Notes: generated by a model not told the origin, from the sequence alone. 64,000 nt of DNA from Neisseria animaloris (GCF_900637855.1 NZ_LR134440.1:2108001-2172000); one strand, 5' to 3'. Counted from the first letter of the stretch, positions 45,996 to 55,623 are shown. Program-made: numbers and translations.

Positions 45996-47978
45996 TCAAA
46001 TATCTACTTCCGCCGTATCGCCTTCGGCTTCCATCCACGCGCGGCGGCTGGCGGCTTCGCCTTTGCCCATCAGTTTGACAAAGATGCTGTGGGTTTGTTC
46101 GTGAGCCGTTTCGGGAATCTGCACCTGCAACAGGCGGCGGGTATCGGGGTGCATGGTGGTGTCTTTGAGCTGGTCGGGGTTCATCTCGCCCAAGCCTTTG
46201 AAACGGCTGATGGAATAGGCGGTTTCTTTCACGCCTTCTTTTTGCAGCCGCTCCAAAATGCCGTCCAATTCGCCCTGATCGAGTGCGTAGAATTTGCGCG
46301 CGGGTTTGCTTTTGCCTTGCGCGTTCACGTCCACGCGGAACAGCGGCGGTTGGGCGACATAGATGTGGCCGTCTGAAACCAGTTTGGGGAAGTGGCGGTA
46401 AAACAGGGTGAGCAGCAGCACTTGGATGTGCGAGCCGTCCACGTCGGCATCGGAGAGGATGGCGATTTTGCCATAACGCAGGCCGCTTAAATCGGGGTTG
46501 TCATTCGCACCGTGCGGATCAACGCCGATGGCGACGGCGATGTCATGGATTTCGGCATTGCCGAACAGTTGGTCTTGATGCACTTCAAAACTGTTCAACA
46601 CTTTGCCGCGCAAGGGCAAAATGGCTTGGGTGGCTTTGTCGCGCGCGAGTTTGGCCGAGCCGCCCGCCGAATCGCCCTCTACTAAGAAGAGTTCGTTTTC
46701 GCGGATGTCTTCGCTTTCGCAATCGGTGAGCTTGCCGGGCAGCACGGCCACACCGCTGCCTTTTTTCTTCTCGATTTTTTTTACCGAACGCATCCGCGCC
46801 TGTGCCTGCTTGATGGCGAGTTCGGCGATTTTTTTACCGGCTTCGACGTTTTGGTTAAGCCACAATTCCAGCGGGTCGCCCGACACGGCGGCGACGAGCT
46901 TGAGCGCGTCGCGGTTGGTGAGCTTGTCTTTGGTTTGGCCTTGGAATTGCGGGTCGAGCACGCGGGCGGACAACACGAATGCCACGCGGCTGAATACGTC
47001 GTCGCTCTGCACTTTCACGCCGCGCGGCAGCAGGTTGTGGTGGTTGATGAAGTTGTTTACCGCTTGGAACACCGCCTGTTTCAAACCGGCTTCGTGCGTG
47101 CCGCCGAGCGGGGTAGGAATCAGGTTTACATAGCTTTCGCTGTTGCACGAACCTTCTTCCAGCCAAGTGAGTGCAAACGCCGCACCTTCGCCCGCGCTGA
47201 AATCGCTGTCGTGGCCGTCTGAAAGATAGTTTTCCGAAGCGAACACCGGCACGGCTTCCTGCGCCTCGCTGATTAAGTCGAGCAGATAGCTTTTCAGGCC
47301 GTTGGGGTAATGCCACGTCTGCACGTGCGGCTCGGGCTGGCCTTTAACGGGGCGGGTGAGCGACACGGTAACGCCCGGCAGCAGCACGGCTTTGGCGCGC
47401 AACAGGCGTTCGAGTTCGGCGATGCTGTATTGCGGGCTTTCAAAATATTTGCCGTCCGGCCACACGCGCACTTCGGTGCCGCTGTCTTTCACCGCACATT
47501 TGCCGACTTCGGCCAGCGGCTCCACCACCGCGCCGCCCGCAAACACGATGCGGTGGATTTTGCCTTCGCGCTTCACGGTCACTTCGAGGCGTTTGGAAAG
47601 CGCGTTGGTTACCGACACGCCCACCCCGTGCAGGCCGCCTGAAAAAGCATACGCACTGCCGCCGTCTTTCTTGTTGAACTTACCGCCCGCATGAAGCTGC
47701 GTGAACACCAGCTCCACCACCGGCAAACCTTCCACCGGATGTAGCCCCACCGGAATGCCGCGCCCGTTGTCGCGCACGGAAAGCGAGCCGTCTTCATGGA
47801 TTTCTACTTTGATTTCATCGGCAAAACCGCCGAGCGCTTCGTCGGCGGCGTTGTCGATCACCTCTTGGCAGATATGGGTAGGGCTGTCGGTGCGGGTATA
47901 CATGCCCGGCCGTTCTTTTACCGGCTCCAAGCCTTTGAGGACGGTGATACTGGATTCGCTGTATTGGGGTGTGGTCAT
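45996..47978 (-). CDS. parE: DNA topoisomerase IV subunit B
   Basis: ATPase subunit of the type IIA topoisomerase that decatenates daughter chromosomes. The 660 residues have the GHKL ATPase domain (DNAADEALGG, NGRGIPVG, GLHGVGVSVTNALS), transducer, and the TOPRIM domain (EGDSAGGSAK, SDADVDGSHI). Length is that of ParE, not the about 800-residue GyrB. Two uptake sequences inside the gene encode Ser-Asp-Gly. Confidence 0.95.
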   Translation of the reverse strand: MTTPQYSESSITVLKGLEPVKERPGMYTRTDSPTHICQEVIDNAADEALGGFADEIKVEIHEDGSLSVRDNGRGIPVGLHPVEGLPVVELVFTQLHAGGKFNKKDGGSAYAFSGGLHGVGVSVTNALSKRLEVTVKREGKIHRIVFAGGAVVEPLAEVGKCAVKDSGTEVRVWPDGKYFESPQYSIAELERLLRAKAVLLPGVTVSLTRPVKGQPEPHVQTWHYPNGLKSYLLDLISEAQEAVPVFASENYLSDGHDSDFSAGEGAAFALTWLEEGSCNSESYVNLIPTPLGGTHEAGLKQAVFQAVNNFINHHNLLPRGVKVQSDDVFSRVAFVLSARVLDPQFQGQTKDKLTNRDALKLVAAVSGDPLELWLNQNVEAGKKIAELAIKQAQARMRSVKKIEKKKGSGVAVLPGKLTDCESEDIRENELFLVEGDSAGGSAKLARDKATQAILPLRGKVLNSFEVHQDQLFGNAEIHDIAVAIGVDPHGANDNPDLSGLRYGKIAILSDADVDGSHIQVLLLTLFYRHFPKLVSDGHIYVAQPPLFRVDVNAQGKSKPARKFYALDQGELDGILERLQKEGVKETAYSISRFKGLGEMNPDQLKDTTMHPDTRRLLQVQIPETAHEQTHSIFVKLMGKGEAASRRAWMEAEGDTAEVDI

Positions 47979-48134
47979 GAGGGTTACGCAGTCAAATGTT
48001 TAAGCGGTTTCAGACGGCCTATTGCGGCAGGTCGTTTGAAAAGATAGATCAATGTTGGATTCGGGCTGGATTTTAGCATGATTTAAACGGGGTTTCAGAC
48101 GGCATCGGAAAAGCAGAGCGGGTATTGAAGCAGA

Positions 48135-48168
48135 TGAGGCCGTCTGAAAAAGATTTCAGACGGCCTCA
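48135..48168. terminator. Uptake-sequence pair after the GST gene
   Basis: 15-bp arms (TGAGGCC.. and complement) and a 4-nt loop, 19 bases past the stop. Confidence 0.8.
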
Positions 48169-48186
48169 AGCTGTTTTCACAACCAA

Positions 48187-48786
48187 TCAACCGTTCCATT
48201 CTGCGGCACGCACCGCTGCGGGACGTTGGGCATGGTGCTTGATGTAGTTTGTGAGCACAGGGTCGGCAGGCAATACGCCAACACGGTTGACCAGCCAATC
48301 CAACAAACCGGCGTAGTAAAGGTCGAGCGCGGTAAAGTGGTTGCCGACCATATATTCGCGGCCGTCGAGGTGCTGGAGCAAGGTATTTAAGGCGGTGTTT
48401 AAGTCGCCGTAACCGATGGCCCGGCTGATGTTGCCATCGTTTTCAAGGCCGCGCCTTTTGTCCATGCCGGCATATTCGAGATGAACGGCAAACAGCAGCC
48501 AGCGGTAATATTGCCCGCGCTCTTCGCTGCCCGCTGCGGGAATCAGATTTTTTTCGGGAAATTGTTCGGCAAGGTAGGTAACGATGGCGGCAGATTCGGT
48601 TAGTACTTCGCCGCGGTGTTTCAAGGCGGGTACCTTACCCATGGGGTTAACGGCGAGATAGTCGGCAGATTTGAGGCTGTCGAAAGAAAGCAGCACGGTG
48701 TCGTAATCGGCTCCGCATTCTTCAAGCATCCATAAAGCCATGCCGCCGCGTGATTGGGGGACGGTGTAGAGGGTAAAGTCTTTCAT
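48187..48786 (-). CDS. Glutathione S-transferase family protein
   Basis: 199 residues: an N-terminal thioredoxin-fold domain (YTVPQSRGGMALWMLEE with SRG where many GSTs have the catalytic Ser/Tyr; NPMGKVPALKHRGEVLTESAAIVTYLA) and an all-helical C-terminal domain. It is a cytosolic GST; the substrate is unknown. The ATG at 48786 is preceded by GGAG; a TTG four codons upstream is less likely. Confidence 0.85.
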   Translation of the reverse strand: MKDFTLYTVPQSRGGMALWMLEECGADYDTVLLSFDSLKSADYLAVNPMGKVPALKHRGEVLTESAAIVTYLAEQFPEKNLIPAAGSEERGQYYRWLLFAVHLEYAGMDKRRGLENDGNISRAIGYGDLNTALNTLLQHLDGREYMVGNHFTALDLYYAGLLDWLVNRVGVLPADPVLTNYIKHHAQRPAAVRAAEWNG

Positions 48787-48857
48787 GTTGTTCTCCAAGT
48801 TCGGGAAGGGTAGGAAGATTTTATGGGCAGTGTGTTTGTGGCAGGTTTTAATCAGTG

Positions 48858-48904
48858 AGGCCGTCTGAACATAAAAAACGCTTTCAGACGGCCTGAAAGC
48901 GTTT
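48858..48904 (-). terminator. Terminator of rppH with alternative uptake-pair fold
   Basis: On the minus strand a 12-bp stem (AAACGCTTTCAG and complement, 48876-48904, 5-nt loop) followed by a T run ends rppH. The same DNA also holds a 12-bp uptake-sequence pair (48858-48869 with 48883-48894), and the two folds exclude each other. Confidence 0.75.
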
Positions 48905-48911
48905 GGAGGGA

Positions 48912-49430
48912 TTATTTGAGTTCCAGTTGGCGGCGGGTGAATTCTTCCAGCGTTTCCAAACCGCGCAAAAAGCGGGAAAGCTCGCTCAATGCGCCTTCGT
49001 ACACGCCGCGTTTGAAATCAATCACTTCGTCTATCGGTGCCCAATATTGATGCCAACGCCAGCCGTCGAATTCGGGGTGGCTGGTCGCGCGCAGATGCAC
49101 GTCGCTTTCGCGGCCCACCAAGCGCAACAGATACCAAATCTGCTTCTGCCCGCGGTACGAACCGCGCCATTCCCGCCGCACCCAATGGGTAGGCACGTCG
49201 TAACGCAGCCAGTCGCGTGTCCGGCCGAGTATCTTAACGTGATGCGGCAGCAGGCCGACTTCTTCCAAAAGCTCCCGATACATCGCCGTTTCGGGGCTTT
49301 CGCCCGGTTTGATGCCGCCTTGCGGAAACTGCCACGAATGCTCGCGCACCCGTTTGCCCCAGAATACTTCGTTGCGGTCGTTGGTCAATATAATACCGAC
49401 ATTGGGGCGATATCCTTCTCTATCCAGCAT
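48912..49430 (-). CDS. rppH: RNA 5'-pyrophosphohydrolase
   Basis: Nudix enzyme that removes pyrophosphate from mRNA 5' ends and so triggers RNase E decay. From ATG 49430 it is 172 residues with the Nudix box at 38-60 (GG-x5-E44, R52-E53, E56-E57, G59) intact. The start [12 protein letters not shown] and AAGGG 9 bases upstream favour 49430 over in-frame ATG 49448. The sequence follows the meningococcal protein closely. Confidence 0.95.
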   Translation of the reverse strand: MLDREGYRPNVGIILTNDRNEVFWGKRVREHSWQFPQGGIKPGESPETAMYRELLEEVGLLPHHVKILGRTRDWLRYDVPTHWVRREWRGSYRGQKQIWYLLRLVGRESDVHLRATSHPEFDGWRWHQYWAPIDEVIDFKRGVYEGALSELSRFLRGLETLEEFTRRQLELK

Positions 49431-49754
49431 TTCGTGTCGCCCTTGCATAAAATTCAATCATAGGATTTTCCCATAAATGCAGCTGATTTGACAAATTTGC
49501 AGGCCGTCTGAAGATTTTTTCCCATACTTGGCCGGGCCGTCTGAAAAAATTTGTTGTTTATGATGAAAAACCTATCGGAATTTGTGTTAAAAAATGTTTG
49601 TTTTTACCTTGTAAGGTATTGCATCTCAAAGGATTTTGCCGTTTAATTCGCCCTGTTGCCGAATGCTCGGTGCTTGCTGCATGCAGCCCGCTGCCGTTGC
49701 ATGATTAATATTTTTTTGTACTTTTTCCGGTACGTTTTTTTGAAGGATAAGAAG

Positions 49755-50924
49755 ATGAAAAAAACTTGGTTGGTTTCTGCCATGGCAGGCCTGTTTTTAG
49801 CGGCGTGCGGCGGTTCGGGGAACACCGATACGCAACAAACGGCAGAAAACACGGCGGCAAGCGGCGAACGGCAACAAACGGCGGCTGCTCCGGCAACGGG
49901 TAATCTGAATATTTATAACTGGTCTGATTATGTCGATCCGGTAACCGTGAGCGGGTTTGAAAAGGCCAACAAAGTCAAAGTCCGCTACGATTATTACGAC
50001 AGCAACGAAACGCTGGAAGCCAAAATGCTTACCGGTAAATCGGGCTATGATTTGGTTGCTCCTTCGATTGCCAACGTCGGCCGTCAGATTAAAGCGGGTG
50101 CTTATCAGGAAATCGATAAAAGCATGATTGCCAATTACGGCAATATCGATCCCGATCTGTTGAAAATGATGGATCAGGTTGATCCGGGCAACAAATATGC
50201 CGTGCCTTATTTCTGGGGCATCAACACACTTGCCATCAATAAAGACCAAGTAACCAAAGCCTTGGGAACCGACAAACTGCCTGAAAACGAATGGGATTTG
50301 GTATTCAATCCCGAATATACCGCCAAACTGAAATCATGCGGCATCAGTTTCTTCGACAGCCCCACCGAACAAATTCCGCTGGCTTTGAACTACATTGGCA
50401 AAGACCCCAACAGCGAAAACGCTGATGATTTGAAAGCGGCTGTGGAAATGATGAAAAAAGTACGCCCCGACGTGAAACGCTTCAGTTCTTCAGGCTATAT
50501 CGACGATATGGCGGCAGGTAATCTTTGCGTGGCAGTCGGTTACGGCGGTGATTTGAATATTGCTAAAAACCGCGCCAAAGATTCCAAAAACGGTGTAAAC
50601 ATCGAAGTGCTTACCCCGAAAAGCGGTGTAGGCATCTGGATCGACTCGTTCATGATTCCAAAAGGTGCGCAAAACGTTGCCAACGCGCATCAATACATCA
50701 GTTATACGCTTGATCCGCAAGTGGCGGCGAAAAACGGAAATTTCGTTACTTACGCTCCCGCCAGCAAACCTGCCCGCGAGTTGATGGAAAAATCATTTGC
50801 CGAAGACAACTCGATTTTCCCGAGCGAGGAAGTGAAGGCCAAGAGTTTTGTGGTTCTGCCGAAATCGCCCAATGCGGTGAAATTGAGCGTACGTTTATGG
50901 CAGGGTCTGAAAGCGGGCCAATAA
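49755..50924 (+). CDS. potD: Polyamine ABC transporter substrate-binding lipoprotein
   Basis: Spermidine/putrescine-binding protein of the PotD/PotF family, 389 residues. It is a lipoprotein with lipobox LAAC (C18) and a Gln/Thr/Ala-rich linker before the mature domain (LNIYNWSDYVDP near residue 52). Aromatic and acidic residues typical of polyamine sites (WSDY, YFWGINTLAI, WIDSFMIP) are present. AAGGATAAGAAG precedes ATG 49755. PotABC genes are not nearby, a common arrangement in Neisseria. Confidence 0.88.
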   Translation: MKKTWLVSAMAGLFLAACGGSGNTDTQQTAENTAASGERQQTAAAPATGNLNIYNWSDYVDPVTVSGFEKANKVKVRYDYYDSNETLEAKMLTGKSGYDLVAPSIANVGRQIKAGAYQEIDKSMIANYGNIDPDLLKMMDQVDPGNKYAVPYFWGINTLAINKDQVTKALGTDKLPENEWDLVFNPEYTAKLKSCGISFFDSPTEQIPLALNYIGKDPNSENADDLKAAVEMMKKVRPDVKRFSSSGYIDDMAAGNLCVAVGYGGDLNIAKNRAKDSKNGVNIEVLTPKSGVGIWIDSFMIPKGAQNVANAHQYISYTLDPQVAAKNGNFVTYAPASKPARELMEKSFAEDNSIFPSEEVKAKSFVVLPKSPNAVKLSVRLWQGLKAGQ

Positions 50925-50945
50925 GCATAAGCATCCGTAACCGGC

Positions 50946-51016
50946 AGGCCGTCTGAAAAGCGGTTTGGCATAAAAAGCACCGTAGAGATACGGTGCTTTT
51001 TTGTTTCAGACGGCCT
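50946..51016. terminator. Nested terminator after potD
   Basis: An intrinsic terminator (AAAAAGCACCGTA / TACGGTGCTTTTT, 4-nt loop, 50972-51001) sits inside an uptake-sequence pair (50946-50958 with 51004-51016). Confidence 0.85.
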
Positions 51017-51037
51017 CTGCTTTGTTTTTATGGTGAT

Positions 51038-51079
51038 CAGGCCGTCTGAAAAGTATTGGGAAACTTTTCAGACGGCCTG
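51038..51079. terminator. Uptake-sequence pair after the Nudix gene
   Basis: 17-bp perfect arms and an 8-nt loop, 30 bases past the Nudix stop. Confidence 0.8.
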
Positions 51080-51109
51080 TCGAACGTGCCGCATTATTCA
51101 ATATGTTTT

Positions 51110-51718
51110 TCAAGAGGAAACGCACAGAGTGTGTTGTTCGTAGCGTTCGGCCAAATCATACAAAATTGTAGCGGTCAGTCCCCAGATGTCGTAGTGCAGA
51201 TACGGCAGAGTAGGCGTGCTGAGGGTTCGACCGTTATAGTGAAGCTCGCGGCTTTGGTAATTGTTTTTATCAAGCACAAAAGCGAGCGGCACATAAAATA
51301 TTTCCGCTACTTCATCGGCATTGGCTTGTGTGGGCGGATTGTCCCTACTGAGGGCGGGGACGGGAAATACGGCGTAACCCGACGGCGTGTAATAAGGTTC
51401 GAAAGGCGGGAAAGTTTGCCATTGTGCAGAGGCAATGCCGGTTTCTTCGGCCGTTTCACGTAAAGCAGTGCAGGTGGGGCCATTATCTTGCGGATCGCAC
51501 CGGCCGCCAGCCAGAGCAATCTGCCCGGTATGGTGGCGTAAGGTGTCGGAGCGGCGTGTCAGTAAAACTTCCCACTGCCTGGAGCGGCAAACCACGGCCA
51601 GGAGCACTGCTGCCCGGAGTGGCTGCGTTGCGGCAAACAGATGGTTACGGAGGCTGCCCGTTAGAGCAGGATAGCGTGCGGCTTCCTGAAAAAAGTGGCT
51701 GAGTTCGTTGTAAGTCAT
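51110..51718 (-). CDS. Nudix hydrolase, probable CoA pyrophosphatase
   Basis: 202 residues of the NudL/NUDT7 group. The UPF0035 motif LLTRRSDTLRHHTGQIALAGG directly precedes the Nudix box, here with Asp at the first acidic position (GGRCDPQD..TALRETAEETG), the usual form in coenzyme A diphosphatases. The likely reaction is CoA to phosphopantetheine and 3',5'-ADP; substrate is inferred. Confidence 0.85.
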   Translation of the reverse strand: MTYNELSHFFQEAARYPALTGSLRNHLFAATQPLRAAVLLAVVCRSRQWEVLLTRRSDTLRHHTGQIALAGGRCDPQDNGPTCTALRETAEETGIASAQWQTFPPFEPYYTPSGYAVFPVPALSRDNPPTQANADEVAEIFYVPLAFVLDKNNYQSRELHYNGRTLSTPTLPYLHYDIWGLTATILYDLAERYEQHTLCVSS

Positions 51719-51913
51719 GATGCGTAGGCTGGGTGGAATGAGTTTTCAGACGGCCTTGTTTATTTCGATGTTGTGTTACATTTACGCCCTTGCAGATATG
51801 ACTAACGCAAATAATCAACAAAGCGGCAGGCTTGTGATAAAGTATCGCACATTCGGTTACAGGCCGTCTGAAAAGTTTGCGGCCGTAACTTTTGAAGATT
51901 TGAGGAAATGTTT

Positions 51914-53776
51914 ATGTTTTTTGGGAAAACCCGTGTTCATGCCGCAGTTTGGGCGGTGATGATGCTGTTTGTCGGCAATAGTTATGCCGCTACCAATGAA
52001 GCACCTAAACAAATGCCGAAGAAGGTGCAGGCCGTTACGGTAAAAAAGAGCTTTTATTCTCCAGAAGAGCATGAGCGGGAATATGCGCGCCGGGCGGGTA
52101 TAGTCGAACGCGCGAATGAATTGTTTACTTTGCTGGGCGGCGAAATGGCTTTGCAAAAAGGCGAGGCGGGGTCGGCATTGGCAACTTATGTAATTATACT
52201 GAACCGCACCAAAAAGCCCGAAATTGCCGAGCGTGCGATGGAAATGGCCATTTCCCTACATGCTTACGAACAGGCCGAACAAATTTATCAAATTTGGCGG
52301 GAAATCGAACCCGTTCCGGGCAATGCTCAAAAACGCATGGGGTGGGCGCTCGATTTGGTGCTGGGTAAGACCGAAAAAACCGCAGACGGCCTGCAAGACG
52401 TGCTCAAAAATGCCGACGATGTCCACGCCCGCCGGGTGTTTCTGCTGTTGGCGCAGATGAGCATCCTGCATACCGATCTTGCCGGAAAAGCAGGCAAGGC
52501 GGTGCACCGTGCCGCCAAAAAATATCCCGAAATGCCGGAAGCAGCGATTGCCGATTTGATTTTCAGCGCCCAAAACGGTAAAGACAGAAATGCCGTTGCC
52601 GCTTTGCAGAAATTGTCGAAACTGGATGCCGAAATCCTGCCGCCTACCGAAGCCACATTACGTTTGGTGGCACAACGCAGCCCGCAGATTCTGAGCCGTT
52701 TCTTTACCGAAACCGATACCAGCAACCTTTCCCCCGTATGGCAAGAAATGGAAATCAGCAGCCTGATTGCAGACAATCAGCACGATAAAGCATATGCGCG
52801 TTTGCAAGCCTTGCTGAATCAGAATCCGAATGCCAATTTGTATATTCAGGCGGCGATCTTGTCGGTAACGCGTGAGGAAAACCTTTCGGTAACCGGCAAC
52901 TATCTCGATAAAGCCTATCGTACGGGTACCAGTGAGCAAAAGAGCAGGGCGGCGGTTATCGGTGCCATGCGTTATGCCGATGTCAAACAATACAAGCAGG
53001 CTAAAGTATGGGCGGATAAAATCACCTCTCCCGATTATGTGTTCGACAAAGCTGTATTGCGCGCATCTATTGAAGCCGAAACCGGCAACGGCCGCGCGGC
53101 ACTTGCAGAAGCTCGTCGTGCTCAACGTCTGCCCGAGCAGCAGGGCCGCTTCTTCAACAGCAACGATTTGCAACGGGTTTACCTGTTTGCTTTGGCCAAA
53201 CACAACAATCCTCAAGAAGCATTGGCTGAATTGAATGCATTGGCTGCCAAAGCCCGCAGACAGCCCGACGGTGCGGAGCGGTTGCCCGATATTCTTTACC
53301 AACGCGGTATGGTGTATGTAGATCAGTTGAAACAGCCCGAAAAAGGCATAGCCGATTTCCGCCATTATCTGCGCTTGAATCCGAACAGTGCCGCAGGCAT
53401 GAATGCGCTCGGTTACACGTTGCTGACATTGTCGCAGTCCGATAAAGAAGAGGCATTCAGGTTGATTCAGGCGGCTTATCAGCAAGAACCGGAATCCCCG
53501 GCCATTAATGACAGCATAGGATGGGCATATTATTTGAAAGGCGATGCTCAAGCCGCACTGCCTTATCTGCAATATGCGTTTGAGCAATATCCCGATCCTG
53601 AAGTAGCCGCACATTTGGGTGAAGTGTGGTGGGCGCTTGGCGAGCAGGAAAAAGCCAAAGACGTATGGCAAAAAGGTTTGAGGAAAGAAGGCGATAAAAC
53701 CGCATTGAGACGCACCCTGCAACGTTTGGGTGTGAAACTGCCTGTTCCGGCCAAGAAAGCGAAAAAGAAGAAGTAA
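51914..53776 (+). CDS. Secreted TPR-repeat protein
   Basis: 620 residues with a signal peptide (cleavage likely after GNSYA) and then tetratricopeptide-like helical repeats through to a basic Lys-rich end (PAKKAKKKK). The best repeats are in the C-terminal third (PEKGIADFRHYLRLNPNSA.., SPAINDSIGWAYYLKGD..). Its place before lolB is as in other Neisseria, which suggests an envelope scaffold role. GAGG is 8 bases before ATG 51914 but only 3 before ATG 51908, so I prefer 51914. Confidence 0.8.
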   Translation: MFFGKTRVHAAVWAVMMLFVGNSYAATNEAPKQMPKKVQAVTVKKSFYSPEEHEREYARRAGIVERANELFTLLGGEMALQKGEAGSALATYVIILNRTKKPEIAERAMEMAISLHAYEQAEQIYQIWREIEPVPGNAQKRMGWALDLVLGKTEKTADGLQDVLKNADDVHARRVFLLLAQMSILHTDLAGKAGKAVHRAAKKYPEMPEAAIADLIFSAQNGKDRNAVAALQKLSKLDAEILPPTEATLRLVAQRSPQILSRFFTETDTSNLSPVWQEMEISSLIADNQHDKAYARLQALLNQNPNANLYIQAAILSVTREENLSVTGNYLDKAYRTGTSEQKSRAAVIGAMRYADVKQYKQAKVWADKITSPDYVFDKAVLRASIEAETGNGRAALAEARRAQRLPEQQGRFFNSNDLQRVYLFALAKHNNPQEALAELNALAAKARRQPDGAERLPDILYQRGMVYVDQLKQPEKGIADFRHYLRLNPNSAAGMNALGYTLLTLSQSDKEEAFRLIQAAYQQEPESPAINDSIGWAYYLKGDAQAALPYLQYAFEQYPDPEVAAHLGEVWWALGEQEKAKDVWQKGLRKEGDKTALRRTLQRLGVKLPVPAKKAKKKK

Positions 53777-53789
53777 GGCTTAACTTGTC

Positions 53790-53826
53790 AGGCCGTCTGA
53801 GCAGCTTTTGCTGTTTTCAGACGGCC
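53790..53826. terminator. Uptake-sequence pair after the TPR gene
   Basis: Uptake arms enclose CAGC-TTTT-GCTG. Ends the TPR unit or attenuates read-through to lolB. Confidence 0.65.
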
Positions 53827-53909
53827 TTCTCCGAAATCACAGCTTATTCGGATGCCGCCGAACTTATCCCTCTTTCGACAGGTCAAGTTTGAATGTCCTG
53901 ATACAAAAC

Positions 53910-53948
53910 AGGCCGTCTGAAACCGGCTTAAAGCCTTTCAGACGGCCT
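53910..53948. repeat. Uptake-sequence pair in the lolB leader
   Basis: 13-bp uptake arms enclose GGCTT-A-AAGCC, 40 bases before the lolB start. Confidence 0.6.
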
Positions 53949-53988
53949 TCCCTTATCATTCAAATCTACTCTACATACAGGTAACAGC

Positions 53989-54576
53989 ATGAAACTCGAT
54001 GTTTCTAAAATTTCATTGTGCACTGCCGTATTGCTTGCAGCTTGTGCACAGCCGCATATGCCGCAGCAAGAAAGCTGGCGCGAACAAACCAATATAGCCG
54101 ACTTCGCCGCAGGCGGCCGCTTGGCAGTAAAAGTTAACGAAAAAGGCTCTTATGCCAATTTTGACTGGACTTACCAGAATCAAGTGCAAACCATCAACGT
54201 AAACACCCCTCTGGGCAATACCCTCGGCCAACTTTGTCAAGACAGCCGCGGTGTGCTGGCCGTCGATAACAAAGGCAAAGTCTATCAAGCCGGTACTGCG
54301 CAAGAGCTAAGCGAGCGTTTACTCGGCTACTCGCTTCCTGTGCAATACCTGCATGTTTGGGCAAACGGCCAGTGGGTCAAAAACGCCCCTTACCAACTTC
54401 TTTCAGACGGCCGCCTGCAGCAATTCGAGTGGACGATTTCACGTACCCTGAAATCAGACGGTTCGCCCCGCACTTTACTATTGGAAAGTTCCAAGCTGAC
54501 TTTGCGGTTGGTGTTTGACCAAATGTCTCCCGCAAAAGACGGTAATGCACCCAAACAATGTGCCGCACGCAGATAA
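53989..54576 (+). CDS. lolB: Outer-membrane lipoprotein LolB
   Basis: Receives lipoproteins from LolA and inserts them in the outer membrane. The 195 residues start with a lipobox LAAC (C19) and show the LolB beta-sandwich pattern GRLAVKV..GSYANFDW. ispE follows after 13 bases, a classic lolB-ispE pairing that supports the call. An in-frame uptake sequence (about 54403-54414) encodes Ser-Asp-Gly-Arg. Confidence 0.92.
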   Translation: MKLDVSKISLCTAVLLAACAQPHMPQQESWREQTNIADFAAGGRLAVKVNEKGSYANFDWTYQNQVQTINVNTPLGNTLGQLCQDSRGVLAVDNKGKVYQAGTAQELSERLLGYSLPVQYLHVWANGQWVKNAPYQLLSDGRLQQFEWTISRTLKSDGSPRTLLLESSKLTLRLVFDQMSPAKDGNAPKQCAARR

Positions 54577-54589
54577 CGGATAATTTGCC

Positions 54590-55447
54590 ATGAGTATCCA
54601 TATTCCACAGCATGCACAAGCTTTCTCCGCACCGGCCAAATTAAATTTGGATTTACGGATTACCGGCAGGCGTAGCAACGGCTATCACAATCTGGAAAGT
54701 ATTTTCTGTTTGATCGGTTTGTACGACACTATCTATCTGGCCGTGCGTAATGATGGGAAAATCGTCCTGCATACCCCGCTTGACGGTGTAGAGCCTGAAA
54801 AGGATTTGGCCTATCGTGCCGCTGCCGCTTTGCAAATCCATTCAGACGGCCTGAGCGGTGCGGATATTTGGATGGAAAAGCGTATTCCCATGGGCGGAGG
54901 ATTGGGAGGGGGCAGCTCCGATGCCGCAACCGTATTGCTCGCATTGAACCGTTTATGGCATTGCGGGCTGACAAAATCACAATTAATCGATATCGGCGTG
55001 AAACTTGGCGCAGATGTTCCTTTTTTTATCTTCGGAAAAAACGCGTTTGCCAAAGGCATCGGTGAGCAATTGGAGGAAATTTTTGTTCCCTCACAATGGT
55101 ATGTTGTCGTCAAACCGCCCGTACATGTCAGCACGGCAGTGATTTTTTCGCATGAATGCTTGACACGGGATTCCGAACCCAGCATAATGCCGACTTTCCA
55201 AACGCTGCAGCCGTTCAGAAATGATATGCAGGCAGTCGTTTTTCAGGAATATCCTGAAGTTTTACAGGCTTACCAAACACTTCAGCAATATGGAAATCCT
55301 TTAATGACAGGCTCTGGTGCCTGCTTGTTTTTAAGGTTCAAAACTGAAGAAGAGGCCGAGTCTGTATACCGGCAAGTTTCAAATATATATGAAGCATATT
55401 GCGTGAAAGGTTTACACCAACACCCTTTGTTTGATATATCAGGTTGA
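54590..55447 (+). CDS. ispE: 4-diphosphocytidyl-2-C-methyl-D-erythritol kinase
   Basis: GHMP kinase of the MEP pathway. The 285 residues carry [10 protein letters not shown] at the N-terminus and the ATP-binding glycine motif [12 protein letters not shown] at 102-113. Together with ispH, this window encodes two MEP steps. An in-frame uptake sequence (about 54841) encodes Ser-Asp-Gly-Leu. Confidence 0.97.
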   Translation: MSIHIPQHAQAFSAPAKLNLDLRITGRRSNGYHNLESIFCLIGLYDTIYLAVRNDGKIVLHTPLDGVEPEKDLAYRAAAALQIHSDGLSGADIWMEKRIPMGGGLGGGSSDAATVLLALNRLWHCGLTKSQLIDIGVKLGADVPFFIFGKNAFAKGIGEQLEEIFVPSQWYVVVKPPVHVSTAVIFSHECLTRDSEPSIMPTFQTLQPFRNDMQAVVFQEYPEVLQAYQTLQQYGNPLMTGSGACLFLRFKTEEEAESVYRQVSNIYEAYCVKGLHQHPLFDISG

Positions 55448-55452
55448 AGTGT

Positions 55453-55528
55453 TGGGGAGTCGTCAAGCGGTTAAGACACTGGATTTTGATTCCAGCATGC
55501 GAAGGTTCGAATCCTTCCTCCCCAGCCA
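55453..55528 (+). tRNA. tRNA-Gln (TTG), copy 1
   Basis: 76 bases with CCA. Acceptor TGGGGAG pairs with CTCCCCA, anticodon loop TTTTGAT (TTG), T arm AAGGTTCGAATCCTT. Starts 5 bases after the ispE stop. Confidence 0.96.
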
Positions 55529-55544
55529 AGCTACCACCCTTTAT

Positions 55545-55620
55545 TGGGGAGTCGTCAAGCGGTTAAGACACTGGATTTTGATTCCAGCATGCGAAGGTTC
55601 GAATCCTTCCTCCCCAGCCA
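55545..55620 (+). tRNA. tRNA-Gln (TTG), copy 2
   Basis: Identical in all 76 bases to copy 1, 16 bases downstream, and ended by a shared terminator. Confidence 0.96.
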
Positions 55621-55623
55621 GTT

